The notes under the pieces: generated by a model
Databases searched by the model: none
Told to the model about the DNA's origin: nothing
Seen by the model: only the letters and a program-made list of their open reading frames with translations
In this document: piece by piece, positions 26,921-35,146 of the stretch
Layout of the letters: each line of letters opens with the position of its first letter
How positions within the stretch are numbered: position 1 is the stretch's first letter
Position numbers and translations under genes: made by a program
Origin: Oceanobacillus oncorhynchi
Lineage (GTDB): Bacteria; Bacillota; Bacilli; Bacillales; Amphibacillaceae
DNA length: 64,000 bases
Reading direction: 5' to 3'
NCBI RefSeq assembly: GCF_000821065.1
Contig: NZ_CDGG01000001.1
Coordinates: forward strand, 930,001 to 994,000

Positions 26921-27652
26921 ATGTATCCTATTCAACTATACGGAGACCGCGGTGTACGAATTCCCTTTGGCAATGCCATTGACAGACAAGTAAATAACGC
27001 AGTGCATCGCTTTGGCGCTCTCTTAGAAAAATATCCAATACAGGGAGTATCGGAATGGATTCCTGCATATACTGCCATCACGATTTATTATAATCCGAGT
27101 GAAATCACTTATAGAGAGCTTGAAAAAAAGCTTATCCATTTACAAAAAATAATGGAGGAAACAGCTCCTCCTGCAGCCAGAAAGATTACGATTCCAGTAT
27201 GCTATGACAAGGAGGTTGCCTTAGATATGGAAGATGTTGCTGCCCGCTCTAAACTTTCCATTCAAGAAGTGATTCGTCTGCATACGGAGCCGCTTTATTA
27301 TGTGTATATGATGGGCTTTATGCCTGGCTTTCCTTATTTAGGCGGTTTATCTGAAAAGCTTGCCGTACCAAGGCTGGATAATCCAAGAAAAATGGTGGAG
27401 CAGGGGGCAGTAGGTATTGCGGATAAACAGACAGGGATTTACCCGCTGGAATCCCCTGGAGGCTGGAGAATTATCGGCAAAACTCCTGTACATCTTTATG
27501 ATGCGAAGGGGGAGAAAAAAATCCTTATCCAATCCGGAGATCTGCTCCAGTTTGAAGCAATTGATCTGCAAACCTATTATAAAATAGAAGAAGCAGTAGA
27601 AAACGGAAGCTACCAGCCTCAGATAAACCAAGAAAAGGAGGAGCAATCATGA
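26921..27652 (+). CDS. pxpB: 5-oxoprolinase subunit PxpB
   Basis: A 243-residue protein of the KipI/PxpB family. Typical segments are YGDRGVRIPFGNAID at the N-terminus, HTEPLYYVYMMGFMPGFPYLGGL (about 125-148, mid motif) and GIADKQTGIYPLESPGGWRIIGKTP (about 166-190). With PxpA and PxpC it forms the ATP-dependent 5-oxoprolinase that returns pyroglutamate to glutamate. Its stop overlaps the start of the next small frame (ATGA). AAAAGGCAGG precedes the ATG. Confidence 0.92.
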   Translation: MYPIQLYGDRGVRIPFGNAIDRQVNNAVHRFGALLEKYPIQGVSEWIPAYTAITIYYNPSEITYRELEKKLIHLQKIMEETAPPAARKITIPVCYDKEVALDMEDVAARSKLSIQEVIRLHTEPLYYVYMMGFMPGFPYLGGLSEKLAVPRLDNPRKMVEQGAVGIADKQTGIYPLESPGGWRIIGKTPVHLYDAKGEKKILIQSGDLLQFEAIDLQTYYKIEEAVENGSYQPQINQEKEEQS

Positions 27653-27798
27653 ATTTGCATATCGTTTTGAATGGGAATCCAAAAAAGAGCTTTGGCGCAA
27701 TGAATGAATTTGCGGCACGCTGCAGGAGTCAGTGCAGACATGTGAAATCGCATGGTGCTCTGTATTCGAAGGTAGTTACGGCAGGTGATTCACGTTGA
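27649..27798 (+). pseudogene. Collapsed pxpA (LamB/YcsF) remnant
   Basis: A 49-codon frame with a strong AAGGAGG site, overlapping pxpB (ATGA) and pxpC (TTGA). Its start (MNLHIVLNGNPKKSFGA) aligns with the N-terminus of PxpA, but the conserved Asp/Cys residues of the usual DLNCDxGE stretch are lost. Its end (HVKSHGALYSKVV) matches the HVKPHGALYN motif that normally lies about 90 residues further on. The sequence between, and everything after, is missing. The best reading is a pxpA gene reduced by an internal and a C-terminal deletion, with translation coupling kept. A functional pxpA may be elsewhere. Confidence 0.7.
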
Positions 27799-28754
27799 AA
27801 GAAATCTTGGAAGTCATGAAACCTGGATTATCGACCAGTATCCAAGACACTGGAAGGATTGGCTATCAAAAATACGGTATTCCGACGGCAGGAGCAATGG
27901 ACACCTTTGCCCATCGCATTGCAAATCTGCTCGTCGGCAATCCGGAGGAAGCAGCAACGTTGGAAATCATGTTGATGGGCCCCCGATTGAAGTTTTTACA
28001 GGATGCGGTCATTGCTGTCGGCGGCGCAGATTTGTCAGCAGCTGTTGACGGAGAGCCTGTCTGTCCATGGAAATCCTTCCGCGTTTATACAGGGCAGATT
28101 CTGTCATTTGGCAAGCCGGTTCATGGAACCTATGCTTATCTGGCAGTAAGCGGCGGATTTTATGCCGAAACAGTAATGGGGAGCAAGTCTACCTATGCGC
28201 AAGCCAATCTTGGCGGGATAGAGGGAAGAATCTTGCAAAAAGGAGACCGCCTATCTGCAGAGGATAAAAATCTGAAATCCATCCGGGCAGGCAGGTATTT
28301 AAAAAAGACAGATATACCAAATTATGAACAGCACCGTCCAATCAGAGTCATTACCGGGCCGGATATATCTGCTTTTTCAGACACAATCTATCAGCAATTT
28401 CTTCAGGAAAGCTATCGTATTACTGAACAGTCCAATCGCATGGGTTATCGTTTAGAAGGGAAGGCTTTGTCTCATGTGGATAAAGCGGACATTATTTCGG
28501 ATGCTGTGCTTCCCGGTACCATTCAGGTGCCGGCAAATGGTCAGCCGATCGTGCTTTTAGCGGACCGGCAGACAACAGGAGGATACGCACGTATTGCTAC
28601 GGTCATCGCCGCAGATATTCCTCAGCTGGTGCAAAAGAAGATTGGGGCAGAGGTGCGGTTTTTATCGGTTCCTTTAGAAAGAGCCCACGCAGATTATCTG
28701 GCGCAGCAGCGTTATTTTAAAATACTCCGGACAGCTGTCCGGTCAGAGGAGTGA
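27795..28754 (+). CDS. pxpC: 5-oxoprolinase subunit PxpC
   Basis: A 319-residue protein of the KipA/PxpC family (biotin-dependent carboxyltransferase-like fold). Typical segments are LSTSIQDTGRIGYQKYGIPTAGAMD near the N-terminus (about 13-37), AVSGGF (about 117), RVITGPDISAF and LLADRQTTGGYARIATV (about 255). The start is TTG at 27795, overlapping the stop of the pxpA remnant, with AGGTG 7 nt before; no ATG fits the family N-terminus. Partner of PxpB in pyroglutamate hydrolysis. Confidence 0.9.
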   Translation: MKEILEVMKPGLSTSIQDTGRIGYQKYGIPTAGAMDTFAHRIANLLVGNPEEAATLEIMLMGPRLKFLQDAVIAVGGADLSAAVDGEPVCPWKSFRVYTGQILSFGKPVHGTYAYLAVSGGFYAETVMGSKSTYAQANLGGIEGRILQKGDRLSAEDKNLKSIRAGRYLKKTDIPNYEQHRPIRVITGPDISAFSDTIYQQFLQESYRITEQSNRMGYRLEGKALSHVDKADIISDAVLPGTIQVPANGQPIVLLADRQTTGGYARIATVIAADIPQLVQKKIGAEVRFLSVPLERAHADYLAQQRYFKILRTAVRSEE

Positions 28755-28836
28755 TTGCTGATTTGAAGGGAGCTTTAACACAAGGTGATTCCATGGTAAA
28801 GTAAAGAGAACACGAACGTATAGGAGCTAGTCAATA

Positions 28837-30255
28837 ATGAGTAAACAATTCGTCAGTCCGGCGTTAGTCATTTGTATCATTGGTTTTACGATGATCCATT
28901 TTGTCACGTATTTTTTGCAGGTTCATCTGCTGTTAACACTGTTAGTATGGTTTGGGTTTGGAATTATTTTCTTTGGAACATTATTTTACGGGCCGCTGCA
29001 TTTGAAAATGCCATTAGGCTTGTTTTTAACTGGAGTAATCATCTTTCTATCTGTAGACACCTCTTTTCTTTCGGGAATGCGGGAAGGGCTTTTGCAGATG
29101 CGGAATATGGTCGGATTATTAGTTATCATCCCTATGGTCAGCTGGGTATTGCGGGAAGAAGCATTTTTAGAATCTGCCATCAGCTATGCGCATGATTTTG
29201 TGGATACGAGTAAGAAATTTTATTTTGGAATGGTTTCCTTTACACAAGTAATCGCATATTTTCTCTTATTTGGCGCGATTCCTATGCTGTATCAATTTGT
29301 ATCGATGATCTTAAAGGACGAAAAGGGTGAGGCGTGGGAGAGATATAAAGGAAAAGCGATACTGCGCGGGTTTGCGTTATCGGTTCTGTGGGTAGTCAGT
29401 ATTCCGAGCTTTGCCTATGTGGTGGAAGCAATGGAGGCTTCCTTATGGAAATCAATTCTGCAAGGGCTGGGGGTAGCTGCATTAGGAACCATCGTTGCGA
29501 TTTTGTTCTTCCCGCTGGAGAATAAAAAGTATCATGTTAACTTTACAAGAGGCCTCCAGCATGAAATTGATGAGATTATGCAGCATACGAGAAATAAACG
29601 GGAGACAAAGCGGATCGTCCGTGAATTTATGATTCTCTTTCTCTCTCTTTTCGGTTCCATCTTTATCCTGAGCGCTTGGGTGAACATGGAATTGCTTGTC
29701 CTGATCCCTTTAACCATCCTCGTATGGATACTTAGCTATTATCTAGTGAAGAAGCGTTTATATAAATTAACATATATTGCAGCACTTTATGTAAAAGAAG
29801 AGATGGCGGGCAAGTCGTATCAGCTATGCGTGATGGTTGGGGCAGGAATGCTGATTGCAGGATTGACTAAAACAGGCTTTGCCGGCTGGGTTGTCGACAG
29901 TCTCTATGCCTTAGAAGCAGTCGCTCCATTTATCAATCTATTATACCTGCTGCCGTTTATGGTAATTATCTTAGGCTTTGCCGGTCTCGGTCCGTTGACA
30001 GTAATGGTATTGGTAGCTGGTATTTTGCAGACTATCCACCTGCCGTATCCTCCAGAGCTGATTGTGCTTTCAGTGACGCTGGGAAGCTCAATATCAATTT
30101 TATTATCACCGGTGATTATGCCAATCATTGTCTTAAGCGGCTCCAATGGTTTGAGCGGCTTTAAAAATGGTTTTCAGTTTAACGGTGTGTTTGCTGTGGT
30201 GCTATATGCTTTGGTGATGACATATATTCAACTAATGGCATATATGGCCGGATAA
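28837..30255 (+). CDS. Multi-pass membrane transporter, substrate unknown
   Basis: A 472-residue protein with about 11-12 hydrophobic segments and a charged cytoplasmic loop near residues 230-265 (HEIDEIMQHTRNKRETKR). The half-and-half layout, with GFAGLGPLTVMVLVAGIL and SVTLGSSISILLSPVIMPIIVLSGSNG near the end, resembles ion-transporter superfamily permeases, but I cannot name a family. It begins 82 bp after pxpC and may be in the same transcript, which would hint at uptake of an organic anion, but this is only positional. Confidence 0.7.
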   Translation: MSKQFVSPALVICIIGFTMIHFVTYFLQVHLLLTLLVWFGFGIIFFGTLFYGPLHLKMPLGLFLTGVIIFLSVDTSFLSGMREGLLQMRNMVGLLVIIPMVSWVLREEAFLESAISYAHDFVDTSKKFYFGMVSFTQVIAYFLLFGAIPMLYQFVSMILKDEKGEAWERYKGKAILRGFALSVLWVVSIPSFAYVVEAMEASLWKSILQGLGVAALGTIVAILFFPLENKKYHVNFTRGLQHEIDEIMQHTRNKRETKRIVREFMILFLSLFGSIFILSAWVNMELLVLIPLTILVWILSYYLVKKRLYKLTYIAALYVKEEMAGKSYQLCVMVGAGMLIAGLTKTGFAGWVVDSLYALEAVAPFINLLYLLPFMVIILGFAGLGPLTVMVLVAGILQTIHLPYPPELIVLSVTLGSSISILLSPVIMPIIVLSGSNGLSGFKNGFQFNGVFAVVLYALVMTYIQLMAYMAG

Positions 30256-30264
30256 TGTTTATAG

Positions 30265-30321
30265 AGCAGGGAATGATTGGGGGAAATGGGCTTAGGAGGC
30301 CATACCCTGCTTGTTTCCCTC
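30265..30321 (+). terminator. Weak terminator-like hairpin
   Basis: GCAGGG and CCCTGC pair across a 30-base loop, followed by a pyrimidine-rich tail. Weak, but well placed after the transporter gene. Confidence 0.4.
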
Positions 30322-30370
30322 TTGACATTCATTTTTGAACAACATAAAATGAATGTTGAAAGCGTTTACT
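30322..30370 (+). promoter_or_regulatory. Promoter, operator palindrome and cre site of the degradation operon
   Basis: TTGACA (30322-30327), a 17-base spacer and TAAAAT (30345-30350) form a strong promoter. A perfect 11-base inverted repeat, ACATTCATTTT (30325-30335) and AAAATGAATGT (30346-30356), covers the -35 to -10 region and resembles TetR-type (FadR-like) operators. Directly after it, TGAAAGCGTTTACT (30357-30370) fits the CcpA cre consensus with one mismatch. Confidence 0.75.
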
Positions 30371-30496
30371 TTATTTGGTTGTTTTACATTTTTATTTAAT
30401 AACTGATAAGGGATATTGATAGGGTTCACCGGAAATCGATTTGCTGTAAATGATAATAGATTCATATCCTTTCCAAATGAAAAAGGAGGAGTATCG

Positions 30497-31654
30497 ATGC
30501 GGGATGCGGTGATTGTAGAGGCAGTACGTACACCTATTGGTAAACGAAATGGTTTTTTGAGTGAGATAAGGGCAGAAGAATTAGCTGCAGCGCCTTTAAA
30601 GGAATTAGTTAGACGAACCAATCTGGATGCAGCAGCCATTGACGATGTTATTATGGGATGCGTCACGCAGACAGGAGAACAGGCAGTGGATGTGGCCAGG
30701 CAGGCAGCGCTTATTGCCGGCTATCCGGTCAGTGTTCCTGGAACAACGATTGACCGTCAATGCGGATCGGGTCAGCAGGCCATACATTTTGCTGCACAGG
30801 CCATCTTGAGCGGGGATATGGATATTGTGGTAGCAGCCGGGGTGGAAAGTATGTCACGTGTGCCAATGGGAACCAACCAGCAGGGTGTAAAGTGGAATCG
30901 TGCTTTACTAGATAACTATGATATGGTGCATCAAGGAGTCGCAGCCGCTCATATTGCTGAAAAATGGGGGATTTCTCGCCAAAAAATGAATGATTATTCA
31001 TTCAAGAGTCATCAGCGTGCGATACAAGCGCAGGGAAAAGGCTTTTTTCGACAACAAATGATGCCTATTTCCGTCAAGCGCGCGGATGGAACCACTGCTC
31101 AATTTTGTCAAGATGAAGGGCCGAGAAGAGATACCTCGATGGAGAAACTGAATGCATTGCCTGATTTATTTACAGAGGAGAGCGGAATCACAGCGGGAAA
31201 TGCCAGTCAGATGAGTGACGGTGCAGCAGCACTTTTAATCATGTCTGCTGATAAAGCCAAAGAGCTTGGCTTTACTCCGCGTTTTCGTATTCTTACCCGC
31301 AGTGTGATTGGTTCTGATCCGACAGAGATGTTGACAGGTCCAATCGAAGCTACTAAAAAGGTTCTTAAAAAAGCTGGTTTATCGATGGAAGATATCGATG
31401 TTTTTGAAGTGAATGAAGCCTTTGCATCCATTCCTTTAATGTGGATGAAGGAATTAGGGGCAGATGAAGAAAAAGTCAATATTGACGGGGGAGCTATTGC
31501 CTTAGGGCATCCTTTAGGCGCAAGCGGAGCCAGATTGATGGTAACGATGATGCATACCATGGAGCGGCTCGAAGCGCGTTTTGGTCTGCAGACGATGTGT
31601 GAAGGGCTGGGAATGGCTAATGCGACAATTTTGGAACGATGGACAGGGGAATAG
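30497..31654 (+). CDS. Acetyl-CoA acyltransferase (thiolase)
   Basis: A 385-residue thiolase that cleaves 3-ketoacyl-CoA with CoA, or condenses acyl-CoAs. The nucleophile is Cys89 in DRQCGSGQQAIHFAA; the catalytic His is in GHPLGASGARLM (about 345), with NEAFA (about 305) and the second Cys in MCEGLGMANATILE near the end. First gene of a five-gene operon behind the CcpA/TetR-type control region. ATG 30497 follows AAAAGGAGG; in-frame upstream codons are not used. Confidence 0.93.
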   Translation: MRDAVIVEAVRTPIGKRNGFLSEIRAEELAAAPLKELVRRTNLDAAAIDDVIMGCVTQTGEQAVDVARQAALIAGYPVSVPGTTIDRQCGSGQQAIHFAAQAILSGDMDIVVAAGVESMSRVPMGTNQQGVKWNRALLDNYDMVHQGVAAAHIAEKWGISRQKMNDYSFKSHQRAIQAQGKGFFRQQMMPISVKRADGTTAQFCQDEGPRRDTSMEKLNALPDLFTEESGITAGNASQMSDGAAALLIMSADKAKELGFTPRFRILTRSVIGSDPTEMLTGPIEATKKVLKKAGLSMEDIDVFEVNEAFASIPLMWMKELGADEEKVNIDGGAIALGHPLGASGARLMVTMMHTMERLEARFGLQTMCEGLGMANATILERWTGE

Positions 31655-31668
31655 GGAGGAATTTTAAA

Positions 31669-33291
31669 ATGATGCAAACCCAATTAAATTTAACGACTAT
31701 GGTGAAGCATGCGGAGAAATACTTTGCTGATAAAACAGTTATTTCGCGTACGCTGAGCGGAGTTCATACCATTCCGTACAGTAAAATAACCGAACGGATT
31801 CACCGGCTGGCAGGTGCTTTAAAAAGCTTAGGCGTGGGAAAAGGGGACAGAGTCGGCACAATAGCCTGGAACCATCACCGTCATCTGGAGGCTTACTTTG
31901 CGATTCCGACGATGGGAGCCGTACTGCATACAATCAATATCCGTGTTTCACCAGACGATTTAGCCTATATTATCAATCATGCAGAGGATAAAGTCTTATT
32001 GGTGGATGAGGATTTATTTCCATTGATCGAGCGCGTGAAAGACCAAATTACGGATATAGAAAAAATTATTGTGATGACGGATAAGGAGGAGCTGCCTGAA
32101 ACAAGCCTAACAAATATGGCATCCTATGAATCATTGCTTGAAGAAGCAGACCCGGACACAGAGCTTGATGATGCTATTGATGAAAATACAATTGCCGGTT
32201 TATGTTATACCTCTGGAACAACGGGCAGGCCAAAGGGTGTTGCTTATTCTCACCGCGGGATTTATTTACATAGCCTGGCTCTGGGATTAAAGGACACCGT
32301 AGGCTTATCAGAGGAAGATATTGCGATGCCTATTGTTCCAATGTTTCATGTAAATGCGTGGGGGATGCCATTTGCTGCATTATGGTTTGGAACAACCCAG
32401 GTGCTTCCGGGACCGATGCCGACACCGCAGATTTTAGCAGAACTGGTTGAGGATTATAAAGTGACGATGGCAGCCGGTGTACCGACGATTTGGATGGGCT
32501 TTCTGCAGGCACTGGAGCAGGGAAATTACGATACAAGCAGTCTGCGCTGTATTCTTTGCGGCGGCTCAGCTGCTCCAAAAGGGATGATCCGCACATTTGA
32601 ATCAACCTATCATATTCCTTTTGTTCATGCATATGGAATGACAGAAACCTCTCCGATTGTGACACTGGCCCGTTTAAAAAGCTATCAGCAGGAGCTGGAT
32701 GAAGAGGAGCGTCTGGAATTACGCTCCCGTCAAGGCATGGTCGTGCCGGGAATTGAAATTAGAGGAATCAATGAACATGGCGATATCCCGCATGATGGAA
32801 ACACAATAGGCGAATTGCTTGTCAGAGGGCCGTGGATTGCCGATGCATATTATAAAAATGACCGCAGTGAGGAATCCTTCCGGGACGGCTGGCTTCACAC
32901 AGGCGATGTGGTCAATATCGATGAAGAGGGCTCCGTGAAAATCGTGGACCGTACCAAGGATATGATCAAAAGCGGCGGGGAGTGGATTTCCTCGGTCGAT
33001 ATCGAAAATGCATTAATGGCGCATGAAGCGGTATTTGAAGCCTCGGTGATTGCTGTTCCGGATCCAAAGTGGCAGGAGCGTCCGGTAGCATGCGTGGTAT
33101 TAAAAGAGAAGAAAACATTAACGGAAGAAGAAGTGAAAGAATTTTTAACACCACAATTTGCAAAGTACTGGATTCCTGACCGCGTTCTATTTATGGAAGA
33201 AATCCCAAAAACATCGGTAGGGAAATTCTTGAAACGGGCATTGCGGGATCAAGTGGAAGAAATGCTTTCCTTATCTGATTCATCTTCATAA
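31669..33291 (+). CDS. Acyl-CoA synthetase (long- or medium-chain fatty-acid CoA ligase)
   Basis: A 540-residue adenylate-forming enzyme activating a carboxylic acid to its CoA ester with ATP. Motifs: P-loop-like YTSGTTGRPKGVAYSH (about 181-196), YGMTETSPIV (about 325), the hinge region WLHTGDVVNIDEEGSVKIVDRTKDMIKSGG (around 410-440) and the C-terminal catalytic lysine in PKTSVGKFLKR. ATG 31669 lies 8 nt after GGGAGGA, 14 bp behind the thiolase stop; an adjacent ATG at 31672 is also possible. Confidence 0.93.
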   Translation: MMQTQLNLTTMVKHAEKYFADKTVISRTLSGVHTIPYSKITERIHRLAGALKSLGVGKGDRVGTIAWNHHRHLEAYFAIPTMGAVLHTINIRVSPDDLAYIINHAEDKVLLVDEDLFPLIERVKDQITDIEKIIVMTDKEELPETSLTNMASYESLLEEADPDTELDDAIDENTIAGLCYTSGTTGRPKGVAYSHRGIYLHSLALGLKDTVGLSEEDIAMPIVPMFHVNAWGMPFAALWFGTTQVLPGPMPTPQILAELVEDYKVTMAAGVPTIWMGFLQALEQGNYDTSSLRCILCGGSAAPKGMIRTFESTYHIPFVHAYGMTETSPIVTLARLKSYQQELDEEERLELRSRQGMVVPGIEIRGINEHGDIPHDGNTIGELLVRGPWIADAYYKNDRSEESFRDGWLHTGDVVNIDEEGSVKIVDRTKDMIKSGGEWISSVDIENALMAHEAVFEASVIAVPDPKWQERPVACVVLKEKKTLTEEEVKEFLTPQFAKYWIPDRVLFMEEIPKTSVGKFLKRALRDQVEEMLSLSDSSS

Positions 33292-33309
33292 TATCAAATT
33301 TTTTCAACA

Positions 33310-33331
33310 GGAAGCGCGGAGCGGCGCTTCC
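33310..33331 (+). terminator. Internal hairpin between CoA ligase and flavin oxidoreductase
   Basis: Perfect 8-bp GC-rich stem GGAAGCGC/GCGCTTCC with a 6-base loop and the tail GTGTTTTCT. It may be a partial terminator or a processing site that lowers expression of the last three genes. Confidence 0.55.
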
Positions 33332-33361
33332 GTGTTTTCTAATGGAAAAGGAGCTGGTTAA

Positions 33362-34318
33362 ATGCAATTGACTGATATAAAGAAAAAAATGGAGCTGCCG
33401 GTTATCATGGCTCCGATGTTTTTAATTTCTAACCCAAACATGGTTGTCGGGGCATGTGAAGCAGGAATCATTGGAACATTTCCGGCTCTGAATGCCCGCA
33501 CGAAGGATGTTTTAGACAGCTGGATGGCTGAAATCAATGAGAGATTACAGGAAAAAGAAGCAGCAAATCCAGAGGCAGCGATGGCACCCTGGGGCGTCAA
33601 CTTCATCAGTCACTCCTCCAACAAACGATTTTACGAGGATTTGGAGCTGATCGAGAAGCATCAGCCGCCAATCGTTATTACATCGTTAGGAGATCCATCT
33701 CCGGTTGTAAAGATTGTTCATAGCTATGGAGGTCTTGTTTTATCCGATGTGGTGGATGTGAAATTTGCTGAAAAGGCATTGGAAAAGGGCAGTGACGGGC
33801 TGATCTTAGTAGCAAGCGGGGCTGGCGGACATGCTGGAACGCTAAATCCTTTTGCATTTATCGAGGAAGTACGCAGCTTTTTTAATGGCCCCGTTGCTTT
33901 AGCGGGCACCATTACAAAAGGAGAGCAAATATTGGCCGCAGAGCTTCTAGGAGCTGATTTTGCCTATATTGGCACCCATTTTATTGCGACAGCGGAAAGC
34001 GGAGCAAGTGCGGATTACCAGGAATCGATTATTCAATCTGCGGCTGCGGATATTATCTATACGCCTGCGTTTAGCGGGATACCTGCTAATTACTTGATCC
34101 CCAGTATTGTCAAAGCTGGATTGGATCCAAAGAATTTACCGGAAAAGGCCGGGCTTGATTTTAAAAAGCTGTCGGACTCCTCAGTTAAAGCGTGGAAGGA
34201 TATTTGGGGCGCTGGCCAGGGAGTTGGCGGAACAACGAAAATACAGACGCTGCAGGGAGCTGTAGATGAATTAAAAACAGCATATACACAAGCAAAAAAA
34301 CAACACCAGCTGACTTGA
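33362..34318 (+). CDS. NAD(P)H-dependent flavin oxidoreductase (nitronate monooxygenase family)
   Basis: A 318-residue FMN-binding TIM-barrel protein of the 2-nitropropane dioxygenase-like family. Family features are LPVIMAPMFLISNPNMVVGACEAG at the N-terminus (about 12-35), PWGVNF, the glycine-rich ASGAGGHAGTLNPFAF (about 156-171) and GAGQGVG near the C-terminus. The substrate cannot be read; family members in fatty-acid operons are often mis-labelled as nitronate monooxygenases. AAAAGGAG precedes the ATG. Confidence 0.85.
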   Translation: MQLTDIKKKMELPVIMAPMFLISNPNMVVGACEAGIIGTFPALNARTKDVLDSWMAEINERLQEKEAANPEAAMAPWGVNFISHSSNKRFYEDLELIEKHQPPIVITSLGDPSPVVKIVHSYGGLVLSDVVDVKFAEKALEKGSDGLILVASGAGGHAGTLNPFAFIEEVRSFFNGPVALAGTITKGEQILAAELLGADFAYIGTHFIATAESGASADYQESIIQSAAADIIYTPAFSGIPANYLIPSIVKAGLDPKNLPEKAGLDFKKLSDSSVKAWKDIWGAGQGVGGTTKIQTLQGAVDELKTAYTQAKKQHQLT

Positions 34319-34339
34319 TTTAAAAAGGGAGAGAAGGCA

Positions 34340-35116
34340 ATGACAGATGCAGTGAAATACGAAAAGAAAGATGCGATTGCTTTGATAAAGATGAACCGGC
34401 CGGAGAAACGCAATGCCCTGTCGATTGTAATGGCGAGAGGCTTGGTGGAAGCGCTGACGGACGCAGAAAAAGATTCGGATATCAAAGCTGTCATCATCAG
34501 CGGAGAGGGAAAAATATTTTCAGCCGGCGGCGATTTGGAAGTGCTTCATACATTGGATAACAGCGCGAAAATAATGGAATATATGAAGCAGGCATTAGAG
34601 ATTATTCAGACGATACGGGATCTTGATAAATATGTTATCAGCGCAGTCCATGGCTTTGCCGCAGGAGCAGGCTTCAGTATTGCCGTTGCAGCAGATTTTG
34701 TCGTAGCTAAAAAGGATGCAGCCTTTCTATGCAGTTTTACCGATGTAGGCATTATACCGGATTTAGGCTTAGTAAAAAAACTGACAGATAACCTGCCAAG
34801 TGCCGTAGCGAAGGAATGGATTTCTTCAGGAAGACCTGTTTCAGCAGAAGAAGCATATCGGCGCGGCATTGTTAATCGCGTAACAGAGGACGAGGTTGTG
34901 GAAGCAGCCATTGATTATGCCGGCTTTATTGTTAACGGGCCGCCGCTTGCTAATAAATTTGTAAAGCATATGGTCAACTATGCAGATGAATGGAGCAGCG
35001 GTACAAATGATCTGCAGGAAACGGCTATCCAGACCTTATTGCTGCAGACAGAGGATAATAAAGAAGGGATTCAATCATTTTTTGACAAAAGAAAACCGAG
35101 TTTTAAAGGAAAATAA
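34340..35116 (+). CDS. Enoyl-CoA hydratase/isomerase family protein
   Basis: A 258-residue crotonase-fold enzyme. The oxyanion-hole segments KAVIISGEGKIFSAGGDLE (about 48-66) and SAVHGFAAGAGFSIAVAADFV (about 98-118) and the following FTDVGIIPDLGLVKKL are present. The second catalytic Glu of classic hydratases is replaced by Asp in PDLG, so isomerase or another crotonase reaction is also possible. AAAGGGAGAG precedes the ATG; 21 bp behind the flavin enzyme. Confidence 0.88.
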   Translation: MTDAVKYEKKDAIALIKMNRPEKRNALSIVMARGLVEALTDAEKDSDIKAVIISGEGKIFSAGGDLEVLHTLDNSAKIMEYMKQALEIIQTIRDLDKYVISAVHGFAAGAGFSIAVAADFVVAKKDAAFLCSFTDVGIIPDLGLVKKLTDNLPSAVAKEWISSGRPVSAEEAYRRGIVNRVTEDEVVEAAIDYAGFIVNGPPLANKFVKHMVNYADEWSSGTNDLQETAIQTLLLQTEDNKEGIQSFFDKRKPSFKGK

Positions 35117-35146
35117 AAGCGGATTGTTTAGAAAGAAGTGACGCCG

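Noticed and set aside
28837..30255. Assigning the transporter as a 5-oxoproline permease
   Set aside because: It follows pxpC, but 82 bp away and without a recognisable family match, so the substrate is left open.
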